The notes beneath the pieces were generated by a model. It searched no databases. It saw nothing but the letters and a program-made list of their open reading frames with translations, and was not told where the DNA came from. This document shows, piece after piece, positions 17,704-26,704 of a stretch of DNA of 64,000 nt. Location of the stretch: contig CALEYL010000069.1 of assembly GCA_937926205.1 (NCBI GenBank), positions 65,510 to 129,509 on the forward strand, in the 5' to 3' direction. The position numbers and the translations under genes were made by a program. This stretch comes from an uncultured Saprospiraceae bacterium (lineage in GTDB: Bacteria > Bacteroidota > Bacteroidia > Chitinophagales > Saprospiraceae). The first letter of the stretch is position 1. Each line of letters begins with the position of its first letter.

Positions 17704-18120
17704 TCATTTTTTCGAAAGCACAAACGAAACAAGAAACAACAGCCAGCAAAGTCCATAGCAGGCGATCGGGATGCTGAAAGTGCACAAAACAAGCGGGATG
17801 AGAAAAATGGTCAGAAAAATCAGGTTTGCGAGGATGAATTTACGGGCATGTTCAGAAGGCATGTAATACTGTGCAAACAAAAGATTAAGACCCGCCACAA
17901 AGAGGGTAAACAAAGTCATACTCAGCGAAAAAAAGAAATACAGTTCATACATGGTTCGGTTGACACCGCCCATGACGTAAGTGGTCATGAGTTCCAGCAA
18001 CTGGCGCTCTGTATCGTTTTCGCCTACTGGTTTTTGGAGCAGGCTCAGACTGTGCAACAAGCCGGTGATGATAAGTGCCCAGGATCCTGCCTTGAACCAT
18101 AATTTAGCATTTTTGAGCAT
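17704..18120 (-). CDS. Four-helix membrane protein, unknown function
   Basis: A 138-residue protein with four predicted membrane helices (about 11-27, 55-85, 93-113, 118-136) and short charged loops (KPVGENDTERQ, PSEHARK). It looks like a small stand-alone integral membrane family; no motif identifies a function. It is separated from the secreted PfpI-like gene upstream by 165 bases holding a nested hairpin. Confidence 0.6.
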   Translation of the reverse strand: MLKNAKLWFKAGSWALIITGLLHSLSLLQKPVGENDTERQLLELMTTYVMGGVNRTMYELYFFFSLSMTLFTLFVAGLNLLFAQYYMPSEHARKFILANLIFLTIFLIPLVLCTFSIPIACYGLCWLLFLVSFVLSKK

Positions 18121-18194
18121 GGTGACTTTGGGTTGTTGTTGTACAGGAATGATGCATTAAATTATCTGTCAAAAATAAGCAAAGGGTGTTGGTT

Positions 18195-18237
18195 AAATGC
18201 ATGAAACAACCCCATTTTTGGGCTGCCTCATGCATTT
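18195..18237. terminator. Nested hairpin downstream of the secreted PfpI gene
   Basis: Outer arms AAATGCATGA (18195-18204) and TCATGCATTT (18228-18237) enclose an inner CCCA/TGGG pairing. It lies about 50 bases past the minus-strand stop at 18286 and before the next minus-strand gene, a suitable place for a terminator. Confidence 0.5.
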
Positions 18238-18285
18238 TTCACGATTTTCAATAGATAAAGACCCTTGTACCAGGCTATACTTTTT

Positions 18286-19587
18286 TTATCGCTTGTCTCC
18301 CTTTAAGCGTTCGATCCGTTCTTTTGAAATTTTTGCCAACAATGCTTTTCGTTGTTCGTCGTAACGTGAATTTGGCAGTTTGCCAAGACATTTTTCGCTG
18401 GCAGTAACAGCCAGTGCCGGTTCCCCCATTTTTTCGTACCCTTCTGCCAGACTGTCCCAGGCATTGGCAGAGGCAGGATACAATTCTGTATTCCATTTAA
18501 ATCCATCGAGTGCTTCTTTCTTTTTGCCTGCCGATGCCATTTTATAACAAGCGGCATTGATGTCTTCTTCTGTGAAAAGGAGCCAATCCGGATGAGATTT
18601 CTGCAATTCCTGATGGGTTTGTTTTGCCCACGAAATATCGCCTCCCGCCAGTTTTTCTATAAATGCACTGCTTTTAATTGGCGCTGTTTTCCCCATTTTT
18701 TTCCAGGCCATACCTACACCATCATACATAGCCGGGGTGGGTTGCGAATTTTTGATCAGCCAACGGAAAATGGCTTCGCTTTGCGCAGGTTTGTCATCAA
18801 GCAATTCCATTGCGAGGTTTGTCATTTCCCCCGGGTAATACAAAGGCTGCAGGCCGGCAGGTTTTGAGGCGTATTTTTTCATGGCTTCTTCTGGTCCGGA
18901 TTTTCTGACTTCGATGATGAAAGGCGTTTCGTTCACTTTGCCGTCCAGAGGCTGCCATTTGTCGTATTCCATATACCGGGCTGTTGCTTTTGCAGCATCC
19001 TCTCCTTTGATTTTTGAAACAAGGTGCAAGGCGCCGTCAATGCCTGCGGAAACGCCTGCGGTGGTTAAAACGTGGCCATTGTCGACAAACCGGGTATTCC
19101 TGAGGATGGTGGCATTGGGTGTCATTTCCTGCAGTCGGGAAATAAAACCGTGGAAGGTAGTCGCTTCTTTTCCCTCCAGTAAACCGGCTTTGGAAAGCAG
19201 GGCCGCACCCGTACAAACCGACATCATAAACTGTGTGCTCTCTGAACGTTCTTTGATCCAGTCAATCAGCTTTTGTTCTCCCAGCAGATTTCCGGTGGCG
19301 CCGCCGGGGAAAACCAGAATGTCTGTTGGCGGGCAATCTTCGATAGAATACTGGGGGGTGACTGTAATGAATCCCTGACTCGTCAGCGGCTCTTTTTTGT
19401 AAGCGACTAAAAAGGGTTTAAAGCCATCCGTTGACCCAAAGACTTCGGAAGGCCCGCTAAAATCAAGGATTTCGACACCTTCGTAAATGAAGATACCTAC
19501 AGACAATGGCTTTTTGGCCGATTGGGCCAGGAGCAATCCATTCGTGATGAGTAAAAACAGCAGGGTGATTTCAAAAATTTTTTTCAT
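18286..19587 (-). CDS. Secreted DJ-1/PfpI-family protein with C-terminal TPR-like region
   Basis: A 433-residue protein with a Sec signal peptide (about 1-22). Residues about 27-210 form a DJ-1/PfpI glutamine-amidotransferase-like domain: the first strand has GIFIYEGVEILDFSGP, and the nucleophile elbow MMSVCTGAALLSKAG places the cysteine at about 125. After a linker, residues about 290-430 are helical, with alanine-rich TPR-like repeats near the end. The domain resembles the isonitrile-hydratase/GlxA branch, but this copy is exported and carries no DNA-binding domain. It is divergent from a GlxA-type regulator bearing the same domain. Function is unknown. Confidence 0.8.
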   Translation of the reverse strand: MKKIFEITLLFLLITNGLLLAQSAKKPLSVGIFIYEGVEILDFSGPSEVFGSTDGFKPFLVAYKKEPLTSQGFITVTPQYSIEDCPPTDILVFPGGATGNLLGEQKLIDWIKERSESTQFMMSVCTGAALLSKAGLLEGKEATTFHGFISRLQEMTPNATILRNTRFVDNGHVLTTAGVSAGIDGALHLVSKIKGEDAAKATARYMEYDKWQPLDGKVNETPFIIEVRKSGPEEAMKKYASKPAGLQPLYYPGEMTNLAMELLDDKPAQSEAIFRWLIKNSQPTPAMYDGVGMAWKKMGKTAPIKSSAFIEKLAGGDISWAKQTHQELQKSHPDWLLFTEEDINAACYKMASAGKKKEALDGFKWNTELYPASANAWDSLAEGYEKMGEPALAVTASEKCLGKLPNSRYDEQRKALLAKISKERIERLKGDKR

Positions 19588-19604
19588 AATGATTTCGTTT
19601 TTTT

Positions 19605-19612
19605 CAAAGTTA
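19605..19612 (-). promoter_or_regulatory. -7 promoter element (TAACTTTG)
   Basis: Exact TAnnTTTG on the minus strand, 17 bases before the start of the secreted PfpI protein (19587), within the roughly 100-bp divergent gap shared with the GlxA-type regulator. Confidence 0.55.
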
Positions 19613-19692
19613 CATCAGACCGACGTTGTGCGCCTGAAAAGTCTTTTTTTGGCCCCGGAAAGTCCGGATTCGTCTTTTAAAACCACCCGATT

Positions 19693-20688
19693 ATGACCCA
19701 TGCTGTGGCGCCTTCGACCATTGCTTTTGTTTTGTTTCCACACACCCATCTTCAGGACCTTGCCGGTCCTGCGCAGGTGTTTTTTGAAGCATCTGAACTG
19801 GGCGCTAAAAAATTCAGGATGCTCTATGCCTCAGTATCCGGCGCAATATGCAGCGCCCAGGGCTTGCCGTTGGCTCCGGGTATGGCTCTCGGGGATTTAG
19901 CGCTTCGCGAAGGGGATATGGTTTGTGTTCCGGGGATGGACTTCAATAGTTTTCAGGAAGGAAAACTGGATGCCGCTATTGAAGCGGCAAAAGACTGGAT
20001 GTGGGCCCAGCACAAAAAAGGTGTTTATGTGGCTTCCATCTGCTCCGGCTCCTTGATTTTGGGGCAAATGGGCCTGCTCGATCACGTTTCGTGTACCAGT
20101 CATTGGAAGTGTTTGAGTTACATGCAGAAAAATTTTCCTAAGGCGCGTGTTCAGGAAAACCGGCTTTATGTTTTCGACAAAGGAATATTTACCAGTGCGG
20201 GCATGAGTTCAGGCGTAGACATGGCGCTCGCTTTGGTGGAGTTGTGGTGTAACCCGTTTTTAGCTGCAAAAGTGGCTCAGGAAATGGTCATTAATGTTCG
20301 GCGGGCAGAAACCAAAGCGCAGAAGAATATCTTTCTTGATTTTAACAACCACTTCAATGCCGAAGTCTATAAAGCCCAGGAAATCCTGGCCAACGAGTTG
20401 GATTCCGCTTTCAGCATCAGCGACCTCGCCCGCCAGATGCATAAGAGCCCCCGACATCTGTCGCGTTTGTTTAAACAACACACCGGACAGACCATACAGG
20501 CTTTTCGCGACAACCTTCGGCTGGAACACGGAGAGCAGCTGTTGCTTTATACAGAACGCTCTGTAAAAGAAATTGCAGTGGCTTGCGGATTTGCCAATAC
20601 CCGCCAGTTTTCAAGGTTATGGCTGCGCAAAAGGGGGTGCACCCCGGGGGCTTCGAGGCAACTTGTCAAACAAATCTCTAAAGGTTGA
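19693..20688 (+). CDS. GlxA-type transcriptional regulator (DJ-1/PfpI domain plus AraC HTH)
   Basis: A 331-residue regulator. The N-terminal DJ-1/PfpI domain (about 8-190) starts IAFVLFPHTHLQDLAGPAQVF and keeps a cysteine at the elbow position (ASICSGSLILGQMGLL, about 117). The C-terminal AraC/XylS domain (about 225-325) has two helix-turn-helix units, including SISDLARQMHKSPRHLSRLF and VKEIAVACGFANTRQFSRLW. The architecture is that of GlxA-family activators, in which the N-terminal domain senses a small molecule. The target is probably the divergent secreted PfpI gene (inference). Confidence 0.88.
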   Translation: MTHAVAPSTIAFVLFPHTHLQDLAGPAQVFFEASELGAKKFRMLYASVSGAICSAQGLPLAPGMALGDLALREGDMVCVPGMDFNSFQEGKLDAAIEAAKDWMWAQHKKGVYVASICSGSLILGQMGLLDHVSCTSHWKCLSYMQKNFPKARVQENRLYVFDKGIFTSAGMSSGVDMALALVELWCNPFLAAKVAQEMVINVRRAETKAQKNIFLDFNNHFNAEVYKAQEILANELDSAFSISDLARQMHKSPRHLSRLFKQHTGQTIQAFRDNLRLEHGEQLLLYTERSVKEIAVACGFANTRQFSRLWLRKRGCTPGASRQLVKQISKG

Positions 20689-20700
20689 ATTTTTGTAAAC

Positions 20701-21252
20701 CTATAGTTTAAAAAACGATCCAGCCTGTTCCATCGCCGGAGTATGGCGCAATACATCCCCGGGACGACTGCCATATCCAAGCAAAGCCCCACCCCAGTGC
20801 ATTCCCATGTATTCAGCTGATAAGCGAAGCATTTTTAATAGCGGTTCCGCCATGCGCTCTCCATCTTCGTCACTGCAGGAACTGACAACCCACGTGGTTT
20901 TTCCGGCCATGCGCTTTTTAAAGTTTGCATCCGGCACCCTAAGCCATGCCGACCAATAATCCAGATAGAGTTTGGTGGAAGAGGATACACTATACCAATA
21001 GAGCGGCGTAGCAAATACGACATCGGTTGCTGCCAGCGTGGCGTCAAAAAGCACCTTTTCATTGCCAGCAGGTTGAGGGTAAACGCCGACTGAATGCCGA
21101 ATGTCTTCAAATGGTGGAAGCGGTAAATCGAGCAGGTTTAGCCAGTTTTGCTCTACTTCAGAGGGCAGTAGTTGTGCTGCCTGACGTGCTAATATTTCGG
21201 TGTTGCCTTCGCGTCGGCCACTGCCGAGAAGAAAGAGGAAATTTCGTTGCAT
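20701..21252 (-). CDS. NAD(P)H-dependent FMN reductase / flavodoxin-fold oxidoreductase
   Basis: A 183-residue flavodoxin-like protein. The FMN phosphate loop GSGRREGNTEILARQA is near residues 10-25, and the second flavin-contact region ATPLYWYSVSSSTKLYLDYW around 80-100. Both are hallmarks of the NADPH-dependent FMN reductase/quinone oxidoreductase group. The substrate cannot be told. It converges with the GlxA-type gene with 12 bases between the stops and no room for a hairpin. Confidence 0.8.
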   Translation of the reverse strand: MQRNFLFLLGSGRREGNTEILARQAAQLLPSEVEQNWLNLLDLPLPPFEDIRHSVGVYPQPAGNEKVLFDATLAATDVVFATPLYWYSVSSSTKLYLDYWSAWLRVPDANFKKRMAGKTTWVVSSCSDEDGERMAEPLLKMLRLSAEYMGMHWGGALLGYGSRPGDVLRHTPAMEQAGSFFKL

Positions 21253-21378
21253 AGAGCGCGTAGTTGATGATATTAAGTTTATTCCCAGTAATGAACCAAT
21301 ATGTGGGCGCTAAGTTTAGCGACAGGAAGTTTTTCTCCAAATCAGGGTTTTCGACGAAAACGGAGAAAATAAGTTGCC

Positions 21379-22173
21379 TTATTTGTTCATCAACTCAATC
21401 AACTCTTTCATCAATTTATAACCCAGCATGGCTGTCATATTGTGGACATCTCTGACCGGATTGTATTCCACCAAATCGGCCCCCACCACTTCCACAGATA
21501 CGCTTTGGAGGATGCGTAGCAATTCCCGCGTACTCATGCCGCCCGGTTCATGGTGCGATATGCCGGGCGCAAAAGCCGGATCAAGTACATCAATATCCAG
21601 CGAAATATAGAGGGGCGCTTCCAGTGTTTGCAGGAAATCGTAATTAAAGTCCTTCATCTCTATACTCCGCACGCCAAAGCGCTTCACCTGCTCCCTTTGG
21701 TGGGTATTAAAGGTGCGGATACCCACCTGGGTCAGCGACTTGATTTTACCCGTTTCCATTAAGCGCGCAAACGGCGAAGCATGGGAATAGGGATTGTTGT
21801 CAAAGTTGTCGTACAAGTCGCCGTGGGCATCCAGATGCAAAATGTTCAGGCCCTGATAATGGTCTGCAAAAGCGTCGATCACCGGATAACTGATCGAGTG
21901 GTCGCCGCCTATGGAGAGGATCTTGTAATGCGCTTTCAGCACTCGTGAAATGGCTGTTTTTATGGTCACAAATGCCTTTTCCGGGCGAAGGTCTTCAAAA
22001 AAAAGGTCCCCTTCGTCCTCGTAGTTCAGTCCTTCTCTGACCTCCAGCCCGTTTTCCGAAAAAGCATTGGCGGAGCCTTCTTTGTCCATCAGGCGGATGC
22101 GCGCAGGAGCCAGGGCCGGGCCTTTCAGGAAGGAGGAATTCGCGTCGTAGGGAATGCCGATGAGTTTGATCAC
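21379..22173 (-). CDS. Ureohydrolase (agmatinase/arginase family)
   Basis: A 264-residue metallohydrolase with all dinuclear manganese motifs: GGDHS (about 89-93), DAHGD (about 115-119) and SLDIDVLDPAFAPG (about 191-204). It hydrolyses a guanidino compound to urea; whether the substrate is agmatine, arginine, formiminoglutamate or another guanidine is not decided by sequence alone. The start is a GTG at 22173, 15 bases after the stop of the upstream Dabb-domain lipoprotein gene, so the two are likely co-transcribed. Confidence 0.87.
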   Translation of the reverse strand: MIKLIGIPYDANSSFLKGPALAPARIRLMDKEGSANAFSENGLEVREGLNYEDEGDLFFEDLRPEKAFVTIKTAISRVLKAHYKILSIGGDHSISYPVIDAFADHYQGLNILHLDAHGDLYDNFDNNPYSHASPFARLMETGKIKSLTQVGIRTFNTHQREQVKRFGVRSIEMKDFNYDFLQTLEAPLYISLDIDVLDPAFAPGISHHEPGGMSTRELLRILQSVSVEVVGADLVEYNPVRDVHNMTAMLGYKLMKELIELMNK

Positions 22174-22188
22174 AGTTCAGCGTTTGAA

Positions 22189-22635
22189 TCAGTCCATTTT
22201 AATAGAATCGTAAACCACTACTTTCTCCCACAAATCTTTGGATTCTTCAATGAACTTCAGGTGCACCGGTTCTACCTGGTATTTGTCCTGTTCTTCTTTT
22301 GATGTAAAAGTGGCGATCAGACAATAAGTGTAAGAGCGATCAATCACGGGGCGGTTGGTATCAGCAGGGGTGCCGATATGAGAAGCTTTGACATAATCAG
22401 ACTTACTGATGAAAGTTTTTAGCGAGGTTTCGAATTTTTGCCGGGCTTCCTGATTGTCGGGCTCTTTTAACCAGAAAAAAACAACGTGCACAAAAGGCTC
22501 ATTCATAGTGGTGGATTTTGCGGATTTTGAAGATGAATTGCGGTCGCCCGAAGTTGCTGCCCCTTGTTTGCTGACAGAGCATGACAAAAACAGGCTGAAC
22601 ATGGAGATGAGTATGCAAAAGTTGATGCTTTTCAT
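22189..22635 (-). CDS. Dabb-domain (stress-responsive A/B barrel) lipoprotein
   Basis: A 148-residue protein with a lipoprotein signal peptide (SLFLSC), a Ser/Lys-rich linker and a Dabb-type ferredoxin-like barrel from about residue 47: VHVVFFWLKEP, then FVTS-like beta/alpha units ending YQVEPVHLKFIEESKDLW. Dabb proteins are usually small cytosolic barrels of uncertain function; anchoring one to the membrane is less common. It is the first gene of a two-gene unit with the ureohydrolase. Confidence 0.75.
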   Translation of the reverse strand: MKSINFCILISMFSLFLSCSVSKQGAATSGDRNSSSKSAKSTTMNEPFVHVVFFWLKEPDNQEARQKFETSLKTFISKSDYVKASHIGTPADTNRPVIDRSYTYCLIATFTSKEEQDKYQVEPVHLKFIEESKDLWEKVVVYDSIKMD

Positions 22636-22691
22636 GTTGTTTTGCTTTTGTGATGTATTTGCTGTATTCGGCTACAGCCGTATTCTGCGGG

Positions 22692-22699
22692 CAAATGTA
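22692..22699 (-). promoter_or_regulatory. -7 promoter element (TACATTTG) for the Dabb/ureohydrolase unit
   Basis: Exact TAnnTTTG on the minus strand, 56 bases before the Dabb-lipoprotein start. No -33 at the normal distance. Confidence 0.5.
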
Positions 22700-23036
22700 A
22701 TTCAGCGCATCCAATTGATGCCTATTTAGCAAAGCATATTGCTTATCCCTGCCAAGTTAGCCTGTTTTCTGAATTTCTACAGTCTGGATTCCAACTGTAT
22801 CACAAAACAAACCTCGCAGAGCTACTTTTCTCAAAACACAAACTCGTTGACCGGTAAATTTTTCATTTCCAACAATATCGACACATCCCCAGGATAGATT
22901 CTGATGAACAAGCATTTTTTCTTGTATTCAGGACGGCCTGCTCCTCCCTTTGATGGTCAGATTGCTTCGTTTTCTGCCTTATTTATTGCATATTTGCAAA
23001 GAACTTATTGCTCAACCAAATTCAACGACTCCATAT

Positions 23037-24287
23037 ATGAAAGCATTGAGCTTCCACTTTACCGTACTCGAACGATTCCTTCGATACGTGGCCATTGACA
23101 CTCAATCAGATCCGGAATCGCCAACTACTCCTTCCACCGAAAAACAAAAAAATCTGGGAAAGTTGCTGGTGCAGGAATTGAAAGCTATGGGTGTCTCTGA
23201 TGCGCATCTGGACGAACACGGTTATGTTTATGCGACCATTCCTTCAAATACCGATAAAAAAGTACCGGTCATTTGTTATTGTTCACACATGGACACCTCT
23301 CCGGATTGCAGTGGTGAAAATGTTAAGCCCATCGTGCATCTGAATTACGATGGTTCCGATATTGTGCTGCCCGATGAGCCGGAGCAAGTCATCCGGGTTT
23401 CAGAGCATCCGGACCTGGCAGAGCAAATCGGCAACGACATCGTCACGGCAAGCGGAACCACTTTGCTGGGTGCTGACAACAAGGCAGGATTAGCCGAAAT
23501 CATGGATGTTGCCCATTTTTTCATGCACCACCCCGAAGTGAAGCATGGCGCCATCCGGATACTGTTTACACCCGATGAAGAAATTGGTCGTGGTGTAGAC
23601 AAGGCTGATATTCAAAAACTTGGCGCCGATTTTGGATACACGGTAGACGGAGAACGCCTCGGGTCTTTTGAAGACGAGACTTTTTCCGCCGATGCAGCAA
23701 CTGTAACGGTTCATGGCGTTAGTGCTCACCCCGGCTTCGCGAAAGGTAAAATGGAAAGCGCCATCAAAATCGCCTCGGAAATTGTGGCAGCTTTGCCCAA
23801 AGACCACCTTTCTCCCGAAAGCACAGAGGGACGTGAGGGCTTTCTTCATCCGGTGAGCATCAGCGGCGGCGTGGAAAAAACCACCATCCAATTGATTGTG
23901 CGGGATTTTACTGATGAAGCTTTAATCGATCACGAAGCGACTTTAAAAAAGGTGGTTGATCAGGTTTTAGCTAATTACCCGCATTCTAAAGCAGATATTG
24001 AGATCAAGGAGCAGTATCGCAATATGAAAAAGATACTGGTGAATTTCCCGCAAGTTTCTGAATATGCCATAGAAGCCATCCAGCGCTCGGGAATAAAGCC
24101 ACATTTATCCAGTATCCGGGGAGGTACCGATGGTTCGCGACTCTCTTACATGGGCTTGCCCTGTCCAAACATTTTTGCCGGCGAACACGCCTTCCATTCC
24201 CGCCAGGAGTGGGTGTCGGTTCAGGATATGGAAAAAGCGGTGGAGACGCTGATTCATTTGGCTGCGATCTGGGAAGAGCGGTCTTGA
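23037..24287 (+). CDS. pepT: Peptidase T (tripeptide aminopeptidase)
   Basis: A 416-residue M20B metallopeptidase from the ATG at 23037; an earlier in-frame ATG would add about 29 hydrophobic residues absent from the family. Zinc-site motifs are in order: SHMDTSPD (His84, Asp86), GADNKAG (bridging Asp), PDEEIGRG (catalytic Glu and ligand Glu), DGERLG, and the C-terminal GEHAFHS histidine. PepT removes N-terminal residues from tripeptides in the cytoplasm. Its stop is followed at once by a long word-repeat hairpin. Confidence 0.93.
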   Translation: MKALSFHFTVLERFLRYVAIDTQSDPESPTTPSTEKQKNLGKLLVQELKAMGVSDAHLDEHGYVYATIPSNTDKKVPVICYCSHMDTSPDCSGENVKPIVHLNYDGSDIVLPDEPEQVIRVSEHPDLAEQIGNDIVTASGTTLLGADNKAGLAEIMDVAHFFMHHPEVKHGAIRILFTPDEEIGRGVDKADIQKLGADFGYTVDGERLGSFEDETFSADAATVTVHGVSAHPGFAKGKMESAIKIASEIVAALPKDHLSPESTEGREGFLHPVSISGGVEKTTIQLIVRDFTDEALIDHEATLKKVVDQVLANYPHSKADIEIKEQYRNMKKILVNFPQVSEYAIEAIQRSGIKPHLSSIRGGTDGSRLSYMGLPCPNIFAGEHAFHSRQEWVSVQDMEKAVETLIHLAAIWEERS

Positions 24288-24297
24288 GGCTGAAGGA

Positions 24298-24441
24298 AAG
24301 GGCAAGTTTGCAAGAGGCAAATTCGCAAGAGGCAAATTTGCAAGACCTGTTTGCCAATTTGCTCTTTGCCTTTTGCTCTTTGCCCCTTGCCCTTTGCCCT
24401 CCCGCTGAGCGGGACAAGTTTTGCAAACTTGCAAACTTGCC
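24298..24441. repeat. Long inverted word-repeat (GCAAGAGGCAAATTT type)
   Basis: The left arm (24301-24345) repeats a 15-bp unit GGCAAATTTGCAAGA about three times. The centre is a CTTTTGCC/CTTTGCCC run and a CCCGC-TGA-GCGGG hairpin. The right arm (24414-24441) is the complement of the same word (TTGCAAACTTGCAAACTTGCC). It starts 10 bases after the pepT stop and fills half of the 309-bp gap to the next gene. Confidence 0.8.
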
Positions 24442-24596
24442 ATTTAACCGACCAAGTACTAACAATCTTAACATATTACACAAAATTTTTCTATACTTTA
24501 ACCATTCTCCTATTCGGGTTAACGCTCTCTTAGTGGATTTCGGGCTGCTAATGCCCCTATCTTGGCTGCATAGAAACGAATTAAATACCTACAGCC

Positions 24597-25799
24597 ATGA
24601 CACACAAGAGAAACCACTCCAGCTTAATCGCCACAATTGCCGTTTTGATGCTATTTGCAGTTGCCTGTACTTCTCCCCAGAAATTGCTCGAAACAGGTAA
24701 TTATGATGCATCCGTGCAATTGGCCATCCAAAAACTTAGCGGCAAAAAAATCAAGAAAACCAAATATGTAGATGCACTCCAAATGGCTTTTACTAAAGCA
24801 ACGGAGCGCGACATGCAAGAAGCCAACCGCCTGAAGCAGGAAAACCGGGAAAGCAACTGGGCGCGCATCCACGACATCTACCAGCGTATTGACCGGCGTC
24901 AGAAAAGCATAGAACCCCTGCTGCCCCTTATTGACCAAAGCGGTCTTAAAGCAGATTTCCTTTTTGTACGTGTGGAAGGACTGGAAACGGAAGCCCGCGA
25001 AAATGCGGCAGCTTACCACTACAACCGCGGCAGAGACTATCTGAGAAGCGCACAAAACGGTGATCGCAACGCCGCCCGTCAGGCTTATGCCGAATTCGAA
25101 AAAATCCGGGAATACTACCGCGATTACCGGGATGAAGACAAATTGATGTTGCTTGCACGTGATTTGGGGACGGCGCACATTCTGGTGGAAATGGTCAACA
25201 AAGCGCCTGTATATTTGCCTAATCGCGTAGAAAACGCCATCCGTACTTTCCCCGTCGCCGATTTATCGAACCGCTGGAATGTCTACTATTCCGAACCCAA
25301 CCCGAATATAGAATTCGACTACAAAGTGCTCGTAAAAATTGCCGATGTCAGGGTCAGTCCGGGCCTGGTGCAGGAGCGCAATTACGAAGACGCCTGCGAA
25401 ATTGAAGACGGTTTTGAATACGTTCTTGACGAACGCGGCAATGTCAAAAAAGACACGCTTGGCAACGACATCAAAGTGCCCCGTAAAGTCATCGTTCGCG
25501 CCAATGTACTGGAGTCTTTTCAAAGCAAAGAAGCTAAGATGCAGGCTTCCCTTGAGTTTTACGACCTGCACACCAATCAGTTAATAGACGCACAGCCGAT
25601 TACTGCCGACGCTGTTTTTGAGCACTACGCCTCAACTTTTTGGGGGGATCCGCGCGCCCTGAGCCCACAATCTAAAAACCGCATCGGTAGTTCGCCGCGC
25701 CCATTCCCCGGCGACGAAGAACTGTTGTTGCAGGTCTCTGAAAAACTGAAACCTGCCATCAAACGCAGGATAGCGGACCGATCAGGCCTCATGATATAA
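24597..25799 (+). CDS. TPR-like lipoprotein, unknown function
   Basis: A 400-residue predicted lipoprotein (lipobox LFAVAC). After the cysteine comes SPQKLLETGNYDASVQLAIQ, a TPR-like opening seen in many Bacteroidota lipoproteins, then a long helical stretch rich in Arg/Glu/Gln (about 55-200) with further TPR-like pairs (AAAYHYNRGRDYLRSAQNG), and a beta-rich C-terminal half. No catalytic signature is visible. A strong intrinsic terminator follows. Probably a periplasm-facing structural or assembly factor, by architecture only. Confidence 0.75.
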   Translation: MTHKRNHSSLIATIAVLMLFAVACTSPQKLLETGNYDASVQLAIQKLSGKKIKKTKYVDALQMAFTKATERDMQEANRLKQENRESNWARIHDIYQRIDRRQKSIEPLLPLIDQSGLKADFLFVRVEGLETEARENAAAYHYNRGRDYLRSAQNGDRNAARQAYAEFEKIREYYRDYRDEDKLMLLARDLGTAHILVEMVNKAPVYLPNRVENAIRTFPVADLSNRWNVYYSEPNPNIEFDYKVLVKIADVRVSPGLVQERNYEDACEIEDGFEYVLDERGNVKKDTLGNDIKVPRKVIVRANVLESFQSKEAKMQASLEFYDLHTNQLIDAQPITADAVFEHYASTFWGDPRALSPQSKNRIGSSPRPFPGDEELLLQVSEKLKPAIKRRIADRSGLMI

Positions 25800-25839
25800 C
25801 CTTTAGCAATCAGATAATTACGGTTTTGAAAGATGGCAA

Positions 25840-25871
25840 CCGGGCCCGCTGCAAAGTGGGCCCGGCTTTTT
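25840..25871 (+). terminator. Intrinsic terminator
   Basis: GC-rich stem of 11 bp (CCGGGCCC paired with GGGCCCGG plus three inner pairs) with a GCAA tetraloop, followed by CTTTTT. It closes the TPR-like lipoprotein gene. Confidence 0.9.
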
Positions 25872-25917
25872 ATGGCTTACAAACATATCCATCAGGTAAA
25901 TTTTTTTTGACCGGCTC

Positions 25918-25948
25918 TTGTGAGATGCAATCTCAAAATATATCTTTG
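25918..25948 (+). promoter_or_regulatory. Promoter of the tRNA pair (TTG-N20-TATCTTTG)
   Basis: -33-like TTG at 25918-25920 and -7 TATCTTTG at 25941-25948 with 20 bases between. It is a close match to the Bacteroidota consensus and lies about 130 bases before tRNA-Pro. The long leader would be removed during tRNA maturation. Confidence 0.7.
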
Positions 25949-26078
25949 CAACCGCTTTTGAAGAAAAGTGATACTTCGCGCCGCCAGGTATTCCGAATGG
26001 CCCGACAGGGTCCACGATGCAGTTTGCAGCGCTCAGCATGATAAAAGTAGCTTCGCATTTATGTGACGGCTCACTTCG

Positions 26079-26152
<74 letters not shown>

Positions 26153-26172
26153 TACTTTAATCTATGATACCA

Positions 26173-26245
<73 letters not shown>

Positions 26246-26248
26246 CAC

Positions 26249-26278
26249 AAAGGCGATCACTTTCAGGTCGCCTTTTTT
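26249..26278 (+). terminator. Intrinsic terminator of the tRNA operon
   Basis: AAGGCGA / TCGCCTT stem with an 11-base loop and a run of six T, immediately after tRNA-Thr. Confidence 0.85.
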
Positions 26279-26299
26279 ATTTGCTTACCACCTTCATGA

Positions 26300-26692
26300 T
26301 CACTTATTCCTATTTGCCCTCCGTGCTACAATATCCTCCCTGATTGTCATAACAGCAACCACGAGAAATGGAATCGTTGAGGCGATTATTTTATAGTTTA
26401 AACTTAACAACCCAATAGCTAACATGAATATTAACAAAAGCCCTAAACCTCCTAAACCTATATAGGTCAATATTTTGGCCGGTTTTTTTTGAAATAGTGT
26501 AATAAGCAATACAATTTGCCCGGCTAAAGGTAAAATTGTGAACGGGTGAAGTACGGCAAGGGGCTCTGTAAATAATTTAGAGAGTATTTCTGCTTCAGCC
26601 TGAAAGAGAAAGGAATGACTATCTCCACTCCATTCTAAATATCCAAAGAGAGAAGTTAATATTAACAGGAAGTTCAATAGTTTGCTTTTCAT
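26300..26692 (-). CDS. Four-helix membrane protein, unknown function
   Basis: About 130 residues with four hydrophobic helices (about 4-20, 45-70, 78-100, 103-122) and a basic C-terminus (REDIVARRANRNK). An in-frame ATG at 26704 adds only four residues. Base composition is AT-rich compared with the neighbours. I recognise no family; it resembles many unnamed small Bacteroidota membrane proteins. It converges with the tRNA operon. Confidence 0.55.
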   Translation of the reverse strand: MKSKLLNFLLILTSLFGYLEWSGDSHSFLFQAEAEILSKLFTEPLAVLHPFTILPLAGQIVLLITLFQKKPAKILTYIGLGGLGLLLIFMLAIGLLSLNYKIIASTIPFLVVAVMTIREDIVARRANRNK

Positions 26693-26704
26693 ATTGCCTT
26701 TCAT

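Noticed and set aside
24597..25799. Possible secretion- or gliding-related component
   Set aside because: Only a generic TPR-like lipoprotein layout is visible; no Gld/Spr-type motif could be named.
25826..26041. Small frame covering the terminator and tRNA leader
   Set aside because: It runs through a clear intrinsic terminator and the tRNA promoter, and ends at random.
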